Shown: piece by piece, positions 9,450-20,014 of the stretch
How the letters are laid out: each line of letters opens with the position of its first letter
How positions within the stretch are numbered: position 1 is the first letter of the stretch
NCBI GenBank assembly: GCA_020629515.1
Contig: JAHDDE010000004.1
Location: 1-64,000, forward strand
DNA length: 64,000 bases
Source: Saprospiraceae bacterium
GTDB taxonomy: Bacteria > Bacteroidota > Bacteroidia > Chitinophagales > Saprospiraceae
Direction of reading: 5' to 3'
Notes under the pieces: generated by a model
The model's input: only the letters and a program-made list of their open reading frames with translations
Databases searched by the model: none
Told to the model about the DNA's origin: nothing
Made by a program: the position numbers and the translations under genes

Positions 9450-12400
9450 ATGAGAAGAATAAGAGCACTAACATTTATTGCTGGAATAGTATTGGGGTAT
9501 ACTTTTCAGATCAACTGTCAAGAAATAATTCAAGAATGGACTTTTGAATTTACCGATGACGAGTTGGATAGATGGTTGCCTACAGTAGAAAATGATATTG
9601 ATAATCCCGGTTTTTTTGGATTAAGAAATGGCAGCTTCGAGATTAATGATATGGAAGGCCAAGAATGTGGTAGTAGCAATACAGGGAATAATGGTAACAG
9701 AGGTATATTATTTTCAGGAATTGTGAGAGGAGGATATTGTGATGTATCAATCTCTTTTGAAACTCATATCTCTGATGCACCATTTGAACAATGCTTGAGT
9801 CCAGGAACCAATAGTCCTATAGGTTGTACGGATTTTATAGGATTAACACCTGGAGGAGATGGTATGACTTTCGAAGTGGTCTACAATGGAAGTTTTGTGA
9901 TGACTGGAGGCTATTGTGGTCCCAATCGAGAAGGAACTTTCAATATCTCAGGTCTTGAAATTAACATTGGTGATTCTTATCAAGTGTTTATCACAGGAGG
10001 GACACAAAGTCCTGAAGAGTCCTACTTTATTGATAGAATTCTTGTGAAGGGATTTCCTAAATCAGTTGTTCCTCCAGAAATTGTAGCTAATAGCGATAGT
10101 TACTGCGACCAGGAGGGAGCTTTGTTTCTGAATGAGATAAGTGGAGGCGTCAGTTATACTTGGTATAAAGATGGAGTGATGCTTTCTGAGACATCAGATA
10201 CTTATATAAAGACCCCTGTAACGGTAGCTGATGCCGGTTTGTATGAAGTGGACTTTGTGGATAGCAATGGGTGCCATTATCAGGCCGAATTAATGGTACA
10301 TGTAGAGGACTGTAGTGTTGACTCGATTATATTTAACTTGGATTCTGTTTTTTGTTCTGGAGATCTCCTGATTCTGCCATCCATATCTGATAACGGAATC
10401 ACTGGAACTTGGAATTCAAATTCTCCAGATAATATTTTATCTGAAGCAGGGGCTAATAGTTTGCTGTTTAGTTCAACTGATGGAGCCGCCTCATATGTGT
10501 ATGATTATGTGGTATTTAAGAGTTATTCAGATACTATTTATCCTGAGATTTGCCCAGGTGATGTTTTCTCTATTCAAGGCATAGATTTGAGTTATGAAGG
10601 TATGAATAGTACCACCATAGCTGATCAGTCACGACAGGGGTGTGACAGTATCACTTTTGTTGAAATAATGCCGTTGGATGCCTCGAGGTATATATTAAGA
10701 GATACTCTTTGTGAAGGTGGTGAGCTCCTAATAAATGGACAGATTTTAAATATTGATAACCCTGAATACCTTGATACATTAGTGAATGGCTTAGGATGTG
10801 ATAGTATCATCGATGTGGTACTTCATTTTAATACTTCGCAAGTCTCGATTTACGACCCTATCATTTGTGCCAATGATTTTGTAATAGTCAATAATAATAA
10901 ATATGATATGTCAAGGCCGTCAGGCACAGAAATATTTGTGGATGGTCAGGGCTGTGACAGTATAGTAGATGTCGATATTAGCTTTATCATAACTGATACG
11001 ACATGGATTACTTCTCCAATTTGTAATGATGAAGTGGTGCTGGTGAACGGCATTGGATATGGAAAAGATATGCTTAGCGGAATAGAAAGTATAGTGGGGA
11101 CTGATGGCTGTGATAGTGTGGTGGTCATTGAGCTCTCTTTGGGTCAAAGTGATACTATTTTAATAGATGCAATCATATGTACTTCCGATAATCTTCAGGT
11201 AGGTGACGGTATATATGATATCAACAACCCAAAAGGGATAGAGAGGATGCTGGATCAAAATGGTTGTGATAGTTTGGTTCAGGTAGATCTTAGATTTTTC
11301 GAAAGCGATACGGTTATTATTTCAGATATGCGTTGTGCTAATGATGGATATGAAATAATAGTTAATGGAGAGATTTATAATGAAGCTCGTCCTAATGGCA
11401 AAGAAATATTAAATGATAGAAATGGATGTGATAGTATTGTAATCATCGATCTGATGTACCTATCGGCTATAACAGGATTAGAATCTTATAACGGATGCCA
11501 AGGAGATGGATATGAAGTTTCAGTCAATGGAATGGTCTATAACGAAAGTCGGCCTACAGGCGAAGAGAGACTGTTCGCTTCGTCCGGTTGCGATAGCCTC
11601 GTCAGTGTAGTGTTAAATTTTGGACAACAATCGTTTGGAAGTATCAATTATGAAGGATGTGCTGATGATGGATATGAGATCGAGGTGAATGGTACTTTAT
11701 ACAATGAAATGAACCCAACAGGATTGGAGCAGATAGAAAGTAGCAATGGTTGTGACAGTATAGTGGAAATTAGTTTGGTATATGCTCCACCAATCTATTT
11801 CGACTTGATTTATGAAGGTTGTGCTTCTGATGGATTTTCTACAGAAGTCAATGGGGAGATGTACGACATAGACAATCCTTCGGGAGTAGAAATTTTGAGG
11901 GCGCGATCTGGCTGTGATAGTATTGTGATGATTGATTTATTTTATTATTTCGCTGATACTACAGAACTTCTTAGGACGGAGTGTACAGCAAGTGGCTATA
12001 CTATAAACGTCAACGGGGTAGCTTATAATCAAGACAACCCAATAGGAACAGAATTTTTAACCAATGTATTGGGATGTGATAGTATTGTAAAAGTCAATCT
12101 TACCTTTAAAGATGAAATCATTACATCTTTAGTTGATACTTTATGTAGTGATGAATCTCGTGTTGTTGATGATCAATTATTTGATATTAATAATAAAGTA
12201 GGACAAGTAACAATGAAGGGGGCTGGAGGATGTGATAGTATTATAGAAGTGAATCTGAAATTTTACCCCAGGGAAGAATTAGACATTTTCGTAGATACCA
12301 TTGATCCAATAGGTCTGTATCAATTGAGTGTTTTTGGGGTTGTAGATACAAGCCAAATTAATTGGGCCTTCGATCCTTCCCTTAGCTGTACGAGTTGTCC

Positions 12401-12803
12401 TGATCCCATAGTGACAGTATCATCGTCGCAGACGTATGAAGTGCGCATACTTGATGAAAATGGATGTGAAATAGAAGAGTCAATTTCCTTTGTAAAAACA
12501 AGTGAGGCCCCATCATTTTATTTACCTAACATAATAAATTTAAATAGCACAACGGGTAATAACATGATTCGTCCTGTTGTCCCAAAGGGAATTAAAGCGG
12601 TATACGATCTGACCATATATGATAGGTGGGGAGGCATAGTGTATGACGCACAACAGATATCAACCGTGCATAATAATTTGGGATGGAGAGGAATGGTTGA
12701 TGGCAAACGTGCTAACTCGGGGACCTATATTTATTTGGTGAAGTTATACTTCAATGGTAGTCGTGATCCGATAACCAGAAGAGGTACAGTGACAATCTAC
12801 TAA
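9450..12803 (+). CDS. large secreted protein with tandem GCDS repeats and CHU_C (T9SS type B-like) C-terminal domain
   Basis: ORF 9393..12803. Internal start at 9450 (MRRIRALTFIAGIVLG) preferred because the 5' end abuts a terminator. Eleven GCDS(I/V/L) motifs. C-terminus ...YDLTIYDRWGGIVYD...LGWRGMVDGKRANSGTYIYLVKLYF...RRGTVTIY. Confidence 0.9.
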   Translation: MRRIRALTFIAGIVLGYTFQINCQEIIQEWTFEFTDDELDRWLPTVENDIDNPGFFGLRNGSFEINDMEGQECGSSNTGNNGNRGILFSGIVRGGYCDVSISFETHISDAPFEQCLSPGTNSPIGCTDFIGLTPGGDGMTFEVVYNGSFVMTGGYCGPNREGTFNISGLEINIGDSYQVFITGGTQSPEESYFIDRILVKGFPKSVVPPEIVANSDSYCDQEGALFLNEISGGVSYTWYKDGVMLSETSDTYIKTPVTVADAGLYEVDFVDSNGCHYQAELMVHVEDCSVDSIIFNLDSVFCSGDLLILPSISDNGITGTWNSNSPDNILSEAGANSLLFSSTDGAASYVYDYVVFKSYSDTIYPEICPGDVFSIQGIDLSYEGMNSTTIADQSRQGCDSITFVEIMPLDASRYILRDTLCEGGELLINGQILNIDNPEYLDTLVNGLGCDSIIDVVLHFNTSQVSIYDPIICANDFVIVNNNKYDMSRPSGTEIFVDGQGCDSIVDVDISFIITDTTWITSPICNDEVVLVNGIGYGKDMLSGIESIVGTDGCDSVVVIELSLGQSDTILIDAIICTSDNLQVGDGIYDINNPKGIERMLDQNGCDSLVQVDLRFFESDTVIISDMRCANDGYEIIVNGEIYNEARPNGKEILNDRNGCDSIVIIDLMYLSAITGLESYNGCQGDGYEVSVNGMVYNESRPTGEERLFASSGCDSLVSVVLNFGQQSFGSINYEGCADDGYEIEVNGTLYNEMNPTGLEQIESSNGCDSIVEISLVYAPPIYFDLIYEGCASDGFSTEVNGEMYDIDNPSGVEILRARSGCDSIVMIDLFYYFADTTELLRTECTASGYTINVNGVAYNQDNPIGTEFLTNVLGCDSIVKVNLTFKDEIITSLVDTLCSDESRVVDDQLFDINNKVGQVTMKGAGGCDSIIEVNLKFYPREELDIFVDTIDPIGLYQLSVFGVVDTSQINWAFDPSLSCTSCPDPIVTVSSSQTYEVRILDENGCEIEESISFVKTSEAPSFYLPNIINLNSTTGNNMIRPVVPKGIKAVYDLTIYDRWGGIVYDAQQISTVHNNLGWRGMVDGKRANSGTYIYLVKLYFNGSRDPITRRGTVTIY

Positions 12804-12902
12804 TGAGCCATACATGATGTGACGCTACCAACTCAAAATAAAGCCTCCTTCAGTCTTTATAATTCTGAAACTGGTCCCTCCTTTATTGATTGGCTTTGAG
12901 GA

Positions 12903-12932
12903 AAAAGAGGCACATTATTATAGGCCTCTTTT
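12903..12932 (-). terminator. candidate terminator between convergent genes
   Basis: aaaagaggc...gcctctttt, 9-bp stem. T-run on the minus strand. Confidence 0.55.
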
Positions 12933-12947
12933 GGTGACTCTATATAT

Positions 12948-13469
12948 CTATAGTGCTAATTTAAGCAAGTCGATACTGCCTAATAGTCGATCTCGCTCTG
13001 TTCCCACAATTTGATCTTTTTCGTAGTTATCAAAGTATGATGGCAGACTATAGCTTCCTACTACTTTGGCCCCTTGATAGGGCAATGCATTAGCCAAGTA
13101 CTTCAGATTGTTTGCGCCACCACCTTTACCAGGAGAAGTACTCAGTAATAGCAAAGGCTTTTCAGCAAAAACTTTAGAACCACGACGACTTAACCAATCC
13201 AAAATATTCTTCAAGAATGCGGGGGTGCCACCATTATGTTCGGGAGATGCTAGGATGAATCCATCATACTTATCAATCATTGAGATTAGTTCCTTGATAA
13301 GGTCAGGCGTTCCATCTGGGTCCATATCAATTGAGTAGATAGGGATATCCCATTTTCTGATATCTAATACCTCTATTTGATCTGGAGCTGTTGATTTAAC
13401 ATAATCTAAAAGTTTATAATGTATTGATTGTGAGTGATTGCTTCCCGCAAAGGCTAATATTTTCTTCAT
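12948..13469 (-). CDS. NADPH-dependent FMN reductase family protein
   Basis: Flavodoxin-like fold: KKILAFAGSNHSQSIHYKLL and SPEHNGGTPAFLKNILDW. Confidence 0.9.
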   Translation of the reverse strand: MKKILAFAGSNHSQSIHYKLLDYVKSTAPDQIEVLDIRKWDIPIYSIDMDPDGTPDLIKELISMIDKYDGFILASPEHNGGTPAFLKNILDWLSRRGSKVFAEKPLLLLSTSPGKGGGANNLKYLANALPYQGAKVVGSYSLPSYFDNYEKDQIVGTERDRLLGSIDLLKLAL

Positions 13470-13473
13470 AATT

Positions 13474-14352
13474 TTAATTTATGTTCATTGGTATATCCAT
13501 TAATAATATTCTACTGTTCTTCTCTGCTTTTATTTTTAATTGTTCGGTATCCCAAATACCGAATCCATCTCTTTTTTCTAATGCCTGACCATTTATTTCG
13601 GCAGAACCATCTATGACAAATGCATAGACACCATTATCGGGCTTTTTTATGTTGTAAGTAGCATTGGTCTGCTGATTGAATCGACCGAGGTAAAACCAAG
13701 CATCTTGATGAATCCATACACCTTGATCATCTGCGTCGGGGGATAACACTTGATAAAACTCGTTTTCTTTTTCTATATCTCTGATAGATATTTGATCATA
13801 TCTTGGAGAGACATCTCGTTTGTTAGGGAATAACCAGATTTGTAACAATTTAACTGGTTGGTCACTGTTGGCGTTAAATTCACTATGTCTGATACCAGTT
13901 CCTGCACTCATCACTTGGACATCTCCATGCTGTATGATTTCACCATTTCCCATGCTGTCTTCATGTTTCAATGCTCCTTCAAGAGGAATTGTGATAATCT
14001 CCATATTATCATGAGGGTGTGTTCCGAATCCCTTAGACCCTGCAATTTGATCATCATTTAATACACGCAATACTCCAAAATTCATACGTTGTGGATTGTA
14101 ATAGCTCGCGAAGCTAAAAGAGTGATTCACTTTTAACCATCCATGATCAGCGGAACCTCGTGTGTTCGCCTTGTGCAATACTGTGTTCATAGTAATTAAG
14201 TCTTTTTTGTTAGGTAAATGATTAAATCCAAGATCGTCTTGACTTAAAGCTGTTGTAGATTTTGTCGAGCTCTTGTCCATATTATTGTTGCTATGAACAC
14301 CAGCCATCAATCCAGCAAACAGTGTTTTTTTAATAAAGTTTTTACGATTCAT
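13474..14352 (-). CDS. pirin family protein
   Basis: FGVLRVLNDDQIAGSKGFGTHPHDNMEIITIPLEGALKHEDSMGN...AGTGIRHSEFN. N-terminal signal-like segment. Start Met (MNRKNF) preferred over the 14409 end. Confidence 0.93.
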   Translation of the reverse strand: MNRKNFIKKTLFAGLMAGVHSNNNMDKSSTKSTTALSQDDLGFNHLPNKKDLITMNTVLHKANTRGSADHGWLKVNHSFSFASYYNPQRMNFGVLRVLNDDQIAGSKGFGTHPHDNMEIITIPLEGALKHEDSMGNGEIIQHGDVQVMSAGTGIRHSEFNANSDQPVKLLQIWLFPNKRDVSPRYDQISIRDIEKENEFYQVLSPDADDQGVWIHQDAWFYLGRFNQQTNATYNIKKPDNGVYAFVIDGSAEINGQALEKRDGFGIWDTEQLKIKAEKNSRILLMDIPMNIN

Positions 14353-14446
14353 TGTGATTCTTATCTTCTCCTTAAGAATACTACAAAGGTGATAGGTTTG
14401 AGCCACCAAAAAAATAAGGTAGATTAATAAAGTTGATTAAACTATG

Positions 14447-15043
14447 TTAACTTTTAGCATCAGAATGAATCTGTTTTCTTAATGAACTCAAGAATTCTTT
14501 GGTGATTCCTAAGTAGGATGCTATCATATACTGAGGCACCCGATTGGCGATATCTGGATAGGTCCCGATAAAGGAGAGATATCTTTCTTTCGCCGATTGT
14601 GCATGATTGTTGACTATCCGTTTAGACATATTGGCGTAGGCTTTCTGTATGATAAGTCTGAAATACCGTTCTAATTTGGGTGCAAGTATGAATAACTCCT
14701 CCATCTTATCTCTTGAAATTTGAATAACCTCTGTAGGTTCAAGACACTGAATGTTGAATTCTGCTGGAGTCTGTGTAGTATAACTACAGATATCATTTAT
14801 CCACCAATCTTCTATTCCAAAAGCCACAATATGCTCATTCCCTTTATCATCCAGATAAAATGATCTGACTTTGCCTGAAACGATGAAAGTTTCATTTCTA
14901 CTGACATCTCCTTCTTGCACGATGTATTGACCCTTTAAGTAGCTGCGTAGATTGAGATGAGGGATGATAGCCTGCTGCTCATCTTCTGTCAAAATAATTC
15001 GACGGTTAATATGATTTATAAGTTTTAGAAAGGATGAGTTCAC
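14447..15043 (-). CDS. Crp/Fnr family transcriptional regulator
   Basis: cNMP-binding domain and HTH (VPQYMIASYLGITKEFLSSLRKQ). Confidence 0.9.
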   Translation of the reverse strand: MNSSFLKLINHINRRIILTEDEQQAIIPHLNLRSYLKGQYIVQEGDVSRNETFIVSGKVRSFYLDDKGNEHIVAFGIEDWWINDICSYTTQTPAEFNIQCLEPTEVIQISRDKMEELFILAPKLERYFRLIIQKAYANMSKRIVNNHAQSAKERYLSFIGTYPDIANRVPQYMIASYLGITKEFLSSLRKQIHSDAKS

Positions 15044-15819
15044 TCTATTGGATATAAGTTGAAGTTTTGATCATCCAAATAGGAAATTCTATTAGGGATG
15101 GTATTGAGTATATTGTTTTTAAGTGTTTCATCAATTCTATCTGACCTATATTTTATAGCCAAATAAAGCAAGAAGGTTTCTGCCAGATCTTCTCTTACCG
15201 GGTTCTCGAATGCATAATCAGAAATGAAATTATTATCTGCTATCTGTGCCAATTGCCAGTCAGATTGGGTAGCGTGATAAGAGTCTAATGATGAATGTGT
15301 GGCTTCATGTATCAAGGTTTCGTGTAATATGCCATCTCTTTCATACTCCAAGGCTTGACCGACATGGATCAAAATATTGTTATTGCCGCCACCAAAAGGA
15401 TTGGTTCCTTTATGAATCCATGAAGTTTCAACATCCTTTCGTAGAGCAGTAGGGAGATAGCCAAATGCATAGCTATATTTTTCTGCCTGTATCTGTGCTG
15501 CCTCTATTGTCTCAAATTCTGGATTGACCTGAATTTCGATAGATAGACCATCATCATATTGTGCATTGAATAAGTATGGATTCTCTGTGATCCAATCATT
15601 TACCCTCCTATCAAACATAGTGCGATTTGATTGACCTACATAGGCGATTGTGTCGAAGGTATTAGGATCAGATGCTATAATTATATCGGGGTCAACAAAA
15701 ATTGTCCCACTATAAGGGGGAGAAATATCTACTGGATTCATACTATCTCGAACGTCTGAATCACAACCTGCCAGACATAAAGTCAATAGAATAAGAATGC
15801 AGTAATGAAATTTTAACAT
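15040..15819 (-). CDS. putative zinc metallopeptidase lipoprotein
   Basis: Lipobox LTLCLAGCDS and HEATH motif (LHETLIHEATHSSLD). Start at 15819 preferred because the longer ORF overlaps the next gene. Confidence 0.72.
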   Translation of the reverse strand: MLKFHYCILILLTLCLAGCDSDVRDSMNPVDISPPYSGTIFVDPDIIIASDPNTFDTIAYVGQSNRTMFDRRVNDWITENPYLFNAQYDDGLSIEIQVNPEFETIEAAQIQAEKYSYAFGYLPTALRKDVETSWIHKGTNPFGGGNNNILIHVGQALEYERDGILHETLIHEATHSSLDSYHATQSDWQLAQIADNNFISDYAFENPVREDLAETFLLYLAIKYRSDRIDETLKNNILNTIPNRISYLDDQNFNLYPIE

Positions 15820-15833
15820 AGTAAGTATCAGTA

Positions 15834-17234
15834 TTACGAAATTATATTGAGTGGATCTGTAGAAGTCCATCTGCCTCTTGTAAAATCTGGAAAGTCTTGT
15901 GGCATCCCATCTTGAGCTACAGACAATTCGCTTAGAGGGGTCACGGCACTCCAAAAGCAGCCTTCATACACATTTTGATCTAAAGGAAGCCCATTTTTAA
16001 GGCATTCTACTATTCTATAAATCATAATACCATCCATGCCTCCGTGACCACTATTTTTAGTCGCATCATTTAATCGCTTATATAATGGATGATCATATAC
16101 CTCATATAGTGCTTCTAAATGTTCTCCTTGGACCCATCTATGGTGGTCTTTGGTGATTTCTTTAAACCCACCCTCAAGGGCTACTCTTGTAGGGAATCCC
16201 GCCAAAGTTCCTTTAGTACCTTGTATTAAATTAAGACGAGAGTAAGGTCGAGGACTGGTCTCGTCCCATTGTATCATGATTGTACGTCCTAATGTGGTCT
16301 TCACAAGAGAAGTATTGATATCTCCCCCTTTGAAGTCAAGTTGATTCCACTTATGAGTAGACTCATAATGGCTCGATGCATATTTCTGTCTTCCTTTAGC
16401 AGGTGACGAGAAGGATACCAACTTTTTAAAATTATCTTCGCCTCGACTCAGATTCATATATTGTGCTACTGGCCCTAAGCCGTGAGTAGGGTATAGGTTA
16501 CCATTTCTATGTGCATAATGTGGCGTTCTCCATGATCCAGTTCCTCTATCTTGTTCTTCCATCTGCCACCTTAACTCATGTATGTATGATGCTTCACCAT
16601 GGAGCAATTCTCCGATTACACCTTGTCTGCACATATTCAAGTACATCAATTCGTCCCGCCCATAATTGACATTTTCCATCATCATACAATGTCGCTGAGT
16701 CTCTTCGCTCGTATTGACAATGTCCCACATCTCTGCTATGGTCAGAGCCATTGGTACTTCTACAAAAGCATGTGCCCCTGCCTTCATGGCACCAATAGCC
16801 ATGGGAGCATGATTGGCCCAATTAGTTGAAATGAATACCGCATCAGGTTTCATCTCTTGGAGCATCTTTTTCCAGCTATTTTCGTCGCCATGATATCTTG
16901 TGATCTTTTGGTGTTGCCCAGATGCCGAGCCAAGGTCTTTACAGCTATCAGCAGTTTTTTTGGTGAGATCCTCATAAAGATCACATACTGCGACAATTTC
17001 CGTACCTGGTAGAGTAGATAATTGTTTAGCATGTCCACTTCCTCTATATCCAACTCCTAACATGGCTATCTTAATAGTTTTTAAGGGTGCCGCACTATAT
17101 CCTCCCATATAGACACCTTGAGATTCTGGTATCGCTTTTTGAGTGCTGCAACTGCCCATGGATCCAACTGTTACCATAGCAGCACCTGTAATAGAGCTCT
17201 GTTTGATGAATTTTCTTCGGTCTATAATATTCAT
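15834..17234 (-). CDS. Gfo/Idh/MocA family oxidoreductase with Tat-like signal
   Basis: IDRRKFIKQSSITGAAM leader, KIAMLGVGYRGSGHAKQLSTLPGTEIVAVCDLYED Rossmann motif, AGAHAFVEVPMALT. Confidence 0.93.
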   Translation of the reverse strand: MNIIDRRKFIKQSSITGAAMVTVGSMGSCSTQKAIPESQGVYMGGYSAAPLKTIKIAMLGVGYRGSGHAKQLSTLPGTEIVAVCDLYEDLTKKTADSCKDLGSASGQHQKITRYHGDENSWKKMLQEMKPDAVFISTNWANHAPMAIGAMKAGAHAFVEVPMALTIAEMWDIVNTSEETQRHCMMMENVNYGRDELMYLNMCRQGVIGELLHGEASYIHELRWQMEEQDRGTGSWRTPHYAHRNGNLYPTHGLGPVAQYMNLSRGEDNFKKLVSFSSPAKGRQKYASSHYESTHKWNQLDFKGGDINTSLVKTTLGRTIMIQWDETSPRPYSRLNLIQGTKGTLAGFPTRVALEGGFKEITKDHHRWVQGEHLEALYEVYDHPLYKRLNDATKNSGHGGMDGIMIYRIVECLKNGLPLDQNVYEGCFWSAVTPLSELSVAQDGMPQDFPDFTRGRWTSTDPLNIIS

Positions 17235-17296
17235 AATGTATGATTGCGTGTACAACCATCAATGTATATAATTCTCAAGAATCTAAAGAAATTAAA

Positions 17297-18070
17297 CTAT
17301 TGAATATGAGATTTAACTTTTGGATGGAATATAGAACCCCTATGTCCCGCCCCATCAAGAGTGATCAACTTAATGTCATTACTGATTTTCTTTAGTTCCA
17401 ATGAACAGTTGTATGGTATGAGCTCATCATTTGGAGCATGATAGAGGGTTATAGGGCATCTTGTCGCTTGGAGGTGGCTATAGTTGTCTAAGGTATATTT
17501 CAATAAAAAATCTGGCAGGAAAAATGCGAAAAGATTTTTCATATAAGTCATACTGATATATGGGGCAACGAGATGTAATGATTTAGGATGGTTATGTGCA
17601 GCAATGTAGCTTGCCATACCTGATCCTAAAGAATATCCTAGCAATATTATGTTGCTCTCTCCATAATCTTTACTGAGGTAGTCATATACTTTTTGTATGT
17701 CTTGATAAAGTTGTTCTTGAGACTGAATAGCACCATCACTTTTACCATAACCTCTATAATCTGGCATAAGGAGATCATACCCCAAATTCACATAGATCTG
17801 TGCTTGTCTGAGGCACCTTCTGTTGCTACCACGATTGCCATGGAGGTAGAGTATCACACCTTTATCATTAGGTTGATCAATGAAAATACTGTTTAGATAA
17901 ATTTCAGGGTCAACCTGTATCTCGACCTCTGTACCTTGACGAAATCGATATTCTTCTTCTAATTTGTCAGGATTGAAAATGAATTTTTCTTGAAAAATAT
18001 AAGTGACTGCACAAGTCAATAGATAAGCGCTTGCCAAGAATATTACTAGATATTTAAACAGCTTCTGCAT
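17297..18070 (-). CDS. alpha/beta hydrolase
   Basis: GVILYLHGNRGSNRR, LLMPDYRGYGKSDG, ILLGYSLGSGMASY nucleophile elbow. Confidence 0.92.
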   Translation of the reverse strand: MQKLFKYLVIFLASAYLLTCAVTYIFQEKFIFNPDKLEEEYRFRQGTEVEIQVDPEIYLNSIFIDQPNDKGVILYLHGNRGSNRRCLRQAQIYVNLGYDLLMPDYRGYGKSDGAIQSQEQLYQDIQKVYDYLSKDYGESNIILLGYSLGSGMASYIAAHNHPKSLHLVAPYISMTYMKNLFAFFLPDFLLKYTLDNYSHLQATRCPITLYHAPNDELIPYNCSLELKKISNDIKLITLDGAGHRGSIFHPKVKSHIQ

Positions 18071-18072
18071 TT

Positions 18073-19362
18073 TTAAGCCTTCCTTTCTTTCAAATATTTC
18101 GACAGCCTTTTTAGTCCTACTTTAAGGTGGTCCTTGGGGATGTAAGGGTACACCATCCTAAAGTAACCAAATCCTTTATGGCCAAATCCATCGCCTGGAG
18201 TTAGTAGCACTCCAGACTTCTTATAGATGTCCATCCAAAGCTTATATTCTGCTTTTTTTGACAATTTTGATAAGTACTTGGACAAATCTAACCAAATGAA
18301 TAGAGATCCCTCAGGAGTGACATATGGTACATTTAATTGATCCAATACTTTAATGGCCAGGGTATATGAATCTGTTAGTAGTTTTTGATTTTTTACAATA
18401 AATTGATCCAAAAATGCGGTATCACTTACCATCTCTCCGATCAACCATTGGGTATGATTAGAGACGGAGTGAGTCAAGTTTAGGTTTTCATAGGCTTTGA
18501 GGAATGACTCGTTATGCGAATAGACGATTCCTACCCTGAATCCTGAGATGCCAAAGTCCTTAGAAAATGAATACCAGTGATGTAGATAATCACTCCGTAG
18601 TTCTGTCATAATCTGCCCATAAGATGACAATTCATGTGGATGATTAGAATTATTTATTCGAGATAGGGCATATATTTCGTTGAGTATAAGATGTACCTTG
18701 TTCACATGACACCACATAGCGATCTCATATAGTGATTGGTTGTCATAAATTAACCCAGTTGGATTGTCCGGAGAAGTAAGAACTAAGATCTTAAGTCGGT
18801 TACCTTTTCTATGAATTCTTCTTTTAGCTTGAGTGAGATGTTTGATTGATAAAGTAGGCCCATCTTTTAATTCTGATAAATCCTTGTGAGTGATGATGTC
18901 GTATCTTTTTACATCAGCTATGTTGCCTATATCTTGGCGATATACTGGATAGCTCGGAGCGGGGAAGGCTGCTACATCTCCGGCATCGGCAAGTAAGAAA
19001 GAGGTCATCTCTACGATGCCAGTTGCACCTGGAGAGCAAGCTAAATGTTGCGGGTCTATAGAGATATGCAAAAGATATTTCTCATAGAATTGAGATATAG
19101 ATTCACGAAATTCGATAGACCCCAAAGGAGAAGTATATCCCATGACCCAATCAGGAATTTCTTTATAAAGACTGATGTCTCTGAATTTTTCTTTGAGGTC
19201 TGACCACATGAGCTTGTTCTCAGCGATATTCAACGGAAAAGATCCTTTGGGATTTTTTTGGGGGTGATATTGATTTTCTTGCGCCTCAAAAGATATTTCC
19301 ATATCTGATCTTAAGACCGTCTTAGCCGCTTTCCTTCCTCTTTTAGACAATGATTTCATCAC
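18073..19362 (-). CDS. pyridoxal-phosphate-dependent aminotransferase class I/II
   Basis: CSPGATGIVEM, LTSPDNPTGL, HWYSFSKDFGISGFRVG. Confidence 0.92.
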   Translation of the reverse strand: MMKSLSKRGRKAAKTVLRSDMEISFEAQENQYHPQKNPKGSFPLNIAENKLMWSDLKEKFRDISLYKEIPDWVMGYTSPLGSIEFRESISQFYEKYLLHISIDPQHLACSPGATGIVEMTSFLLADAGDVAAFPAPSYPVYRQDIGNIADVKRYDIITHKDLSELKDGPTLSIKHLTQAKRRIHRKGNRLKILVLTSPDNPTGLIYDNQSLYEIAMWCHVNKVHLILNEIYALSRINNSNHPHELSSYGQIMTELRSDYLHHWYSFSKDFGISGFRVGIVYSHNESFLKAYENLNLTHSVSNHTQWLIGEMVSDTAFLDQFIVKNQKLLTDSYTLAIKVLDQLNVPYVTPEGSLFIWLDLSKYLSKLSKKAEYKLWMDIYKKSGVLLTPGDGFGHKGFGYFRMVYPYIPKDHLKVGLKRLSKYLKERKA

Positions 19363-19916
19363 ATTACTATTTTATTCTGGGTTAATTTATTTTGAGCGAA
19401 ATGCTTAAGAAGTATGCGCTCTATAAAAGACTGATCAACTCTATCAAACGAGTTTTTAATACTACTATCAACATCGAAAACTGCTATTAAATTATCCTTG
19501 TTGTCGAATACGGGTAGGACTATTTCAGATTGAGAATTGGGATCGCATGCGATGTGATCTTCTCCTTCGGTCAAAGCATGTACATCATCTACAATTTTTG
19601 TTTTTTTAGTTGCGGCTACCGTACCACATACTCCCTTCTTGAAATTGATATAAAAACATCCTAATGTTCCTTGGTAAGGGCCTACGATAAGTTGATCGTT
19701 TTTATGCACGCAGTAAAACCCCGTCCAATAGAAATATGGCATATGAGACTTAAAGACACAATTGATTGTTACCATTTTTAGGATAACATCAGTCTCTCCT
19801 GTAAGCAAGGCATCTAATTCTGACTCACATTTTTGATAAGCAAGTACCTTTTCTTCTTCATTCAAATTCTTCGAGGGATTGATGAAATAGGGCATTACTT
19901 CTGAGGCATGGGCCAT
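19359..19916 (-). CDS. msrC: GAF-domain protein, free methionine-(R)-sulfoxide reductase-like
   Basis: LIVGPYQGTLGCFYINFKKGVCGTVAATKKTKIVDDVHAL...HIACDPNSQSEIVLPVFD, with the three Cys positions characteristic of fRMsr. Confidence 0.75.
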   Translation of the reverse strand: MAHASEVMPYFINPSKNLNEEEKVLAYQKCESELDALLTGETDVILKMVTINCVFKSHMPYFYWTGFYCVHKNDQLIVGPYQGTLGCFYINFKKGVCGTVAATKKTKIVDDVHALTEGEDHIACDPNSQSEIVLPVFDNKDNLIAVFDVDSSIKNSFDRVDQSFIERILLKHFAQNKLTQNKIVM

Positions 19917-20014
19917 GGTATATTGATTTATTTGTTCAAAAGTAAGGAGTCCGTCTAAAAGATGTTCTTAGATCGAACTGGGTTTGTAAATTTGATCTTA
20001 TAAGTTAAGCATAA

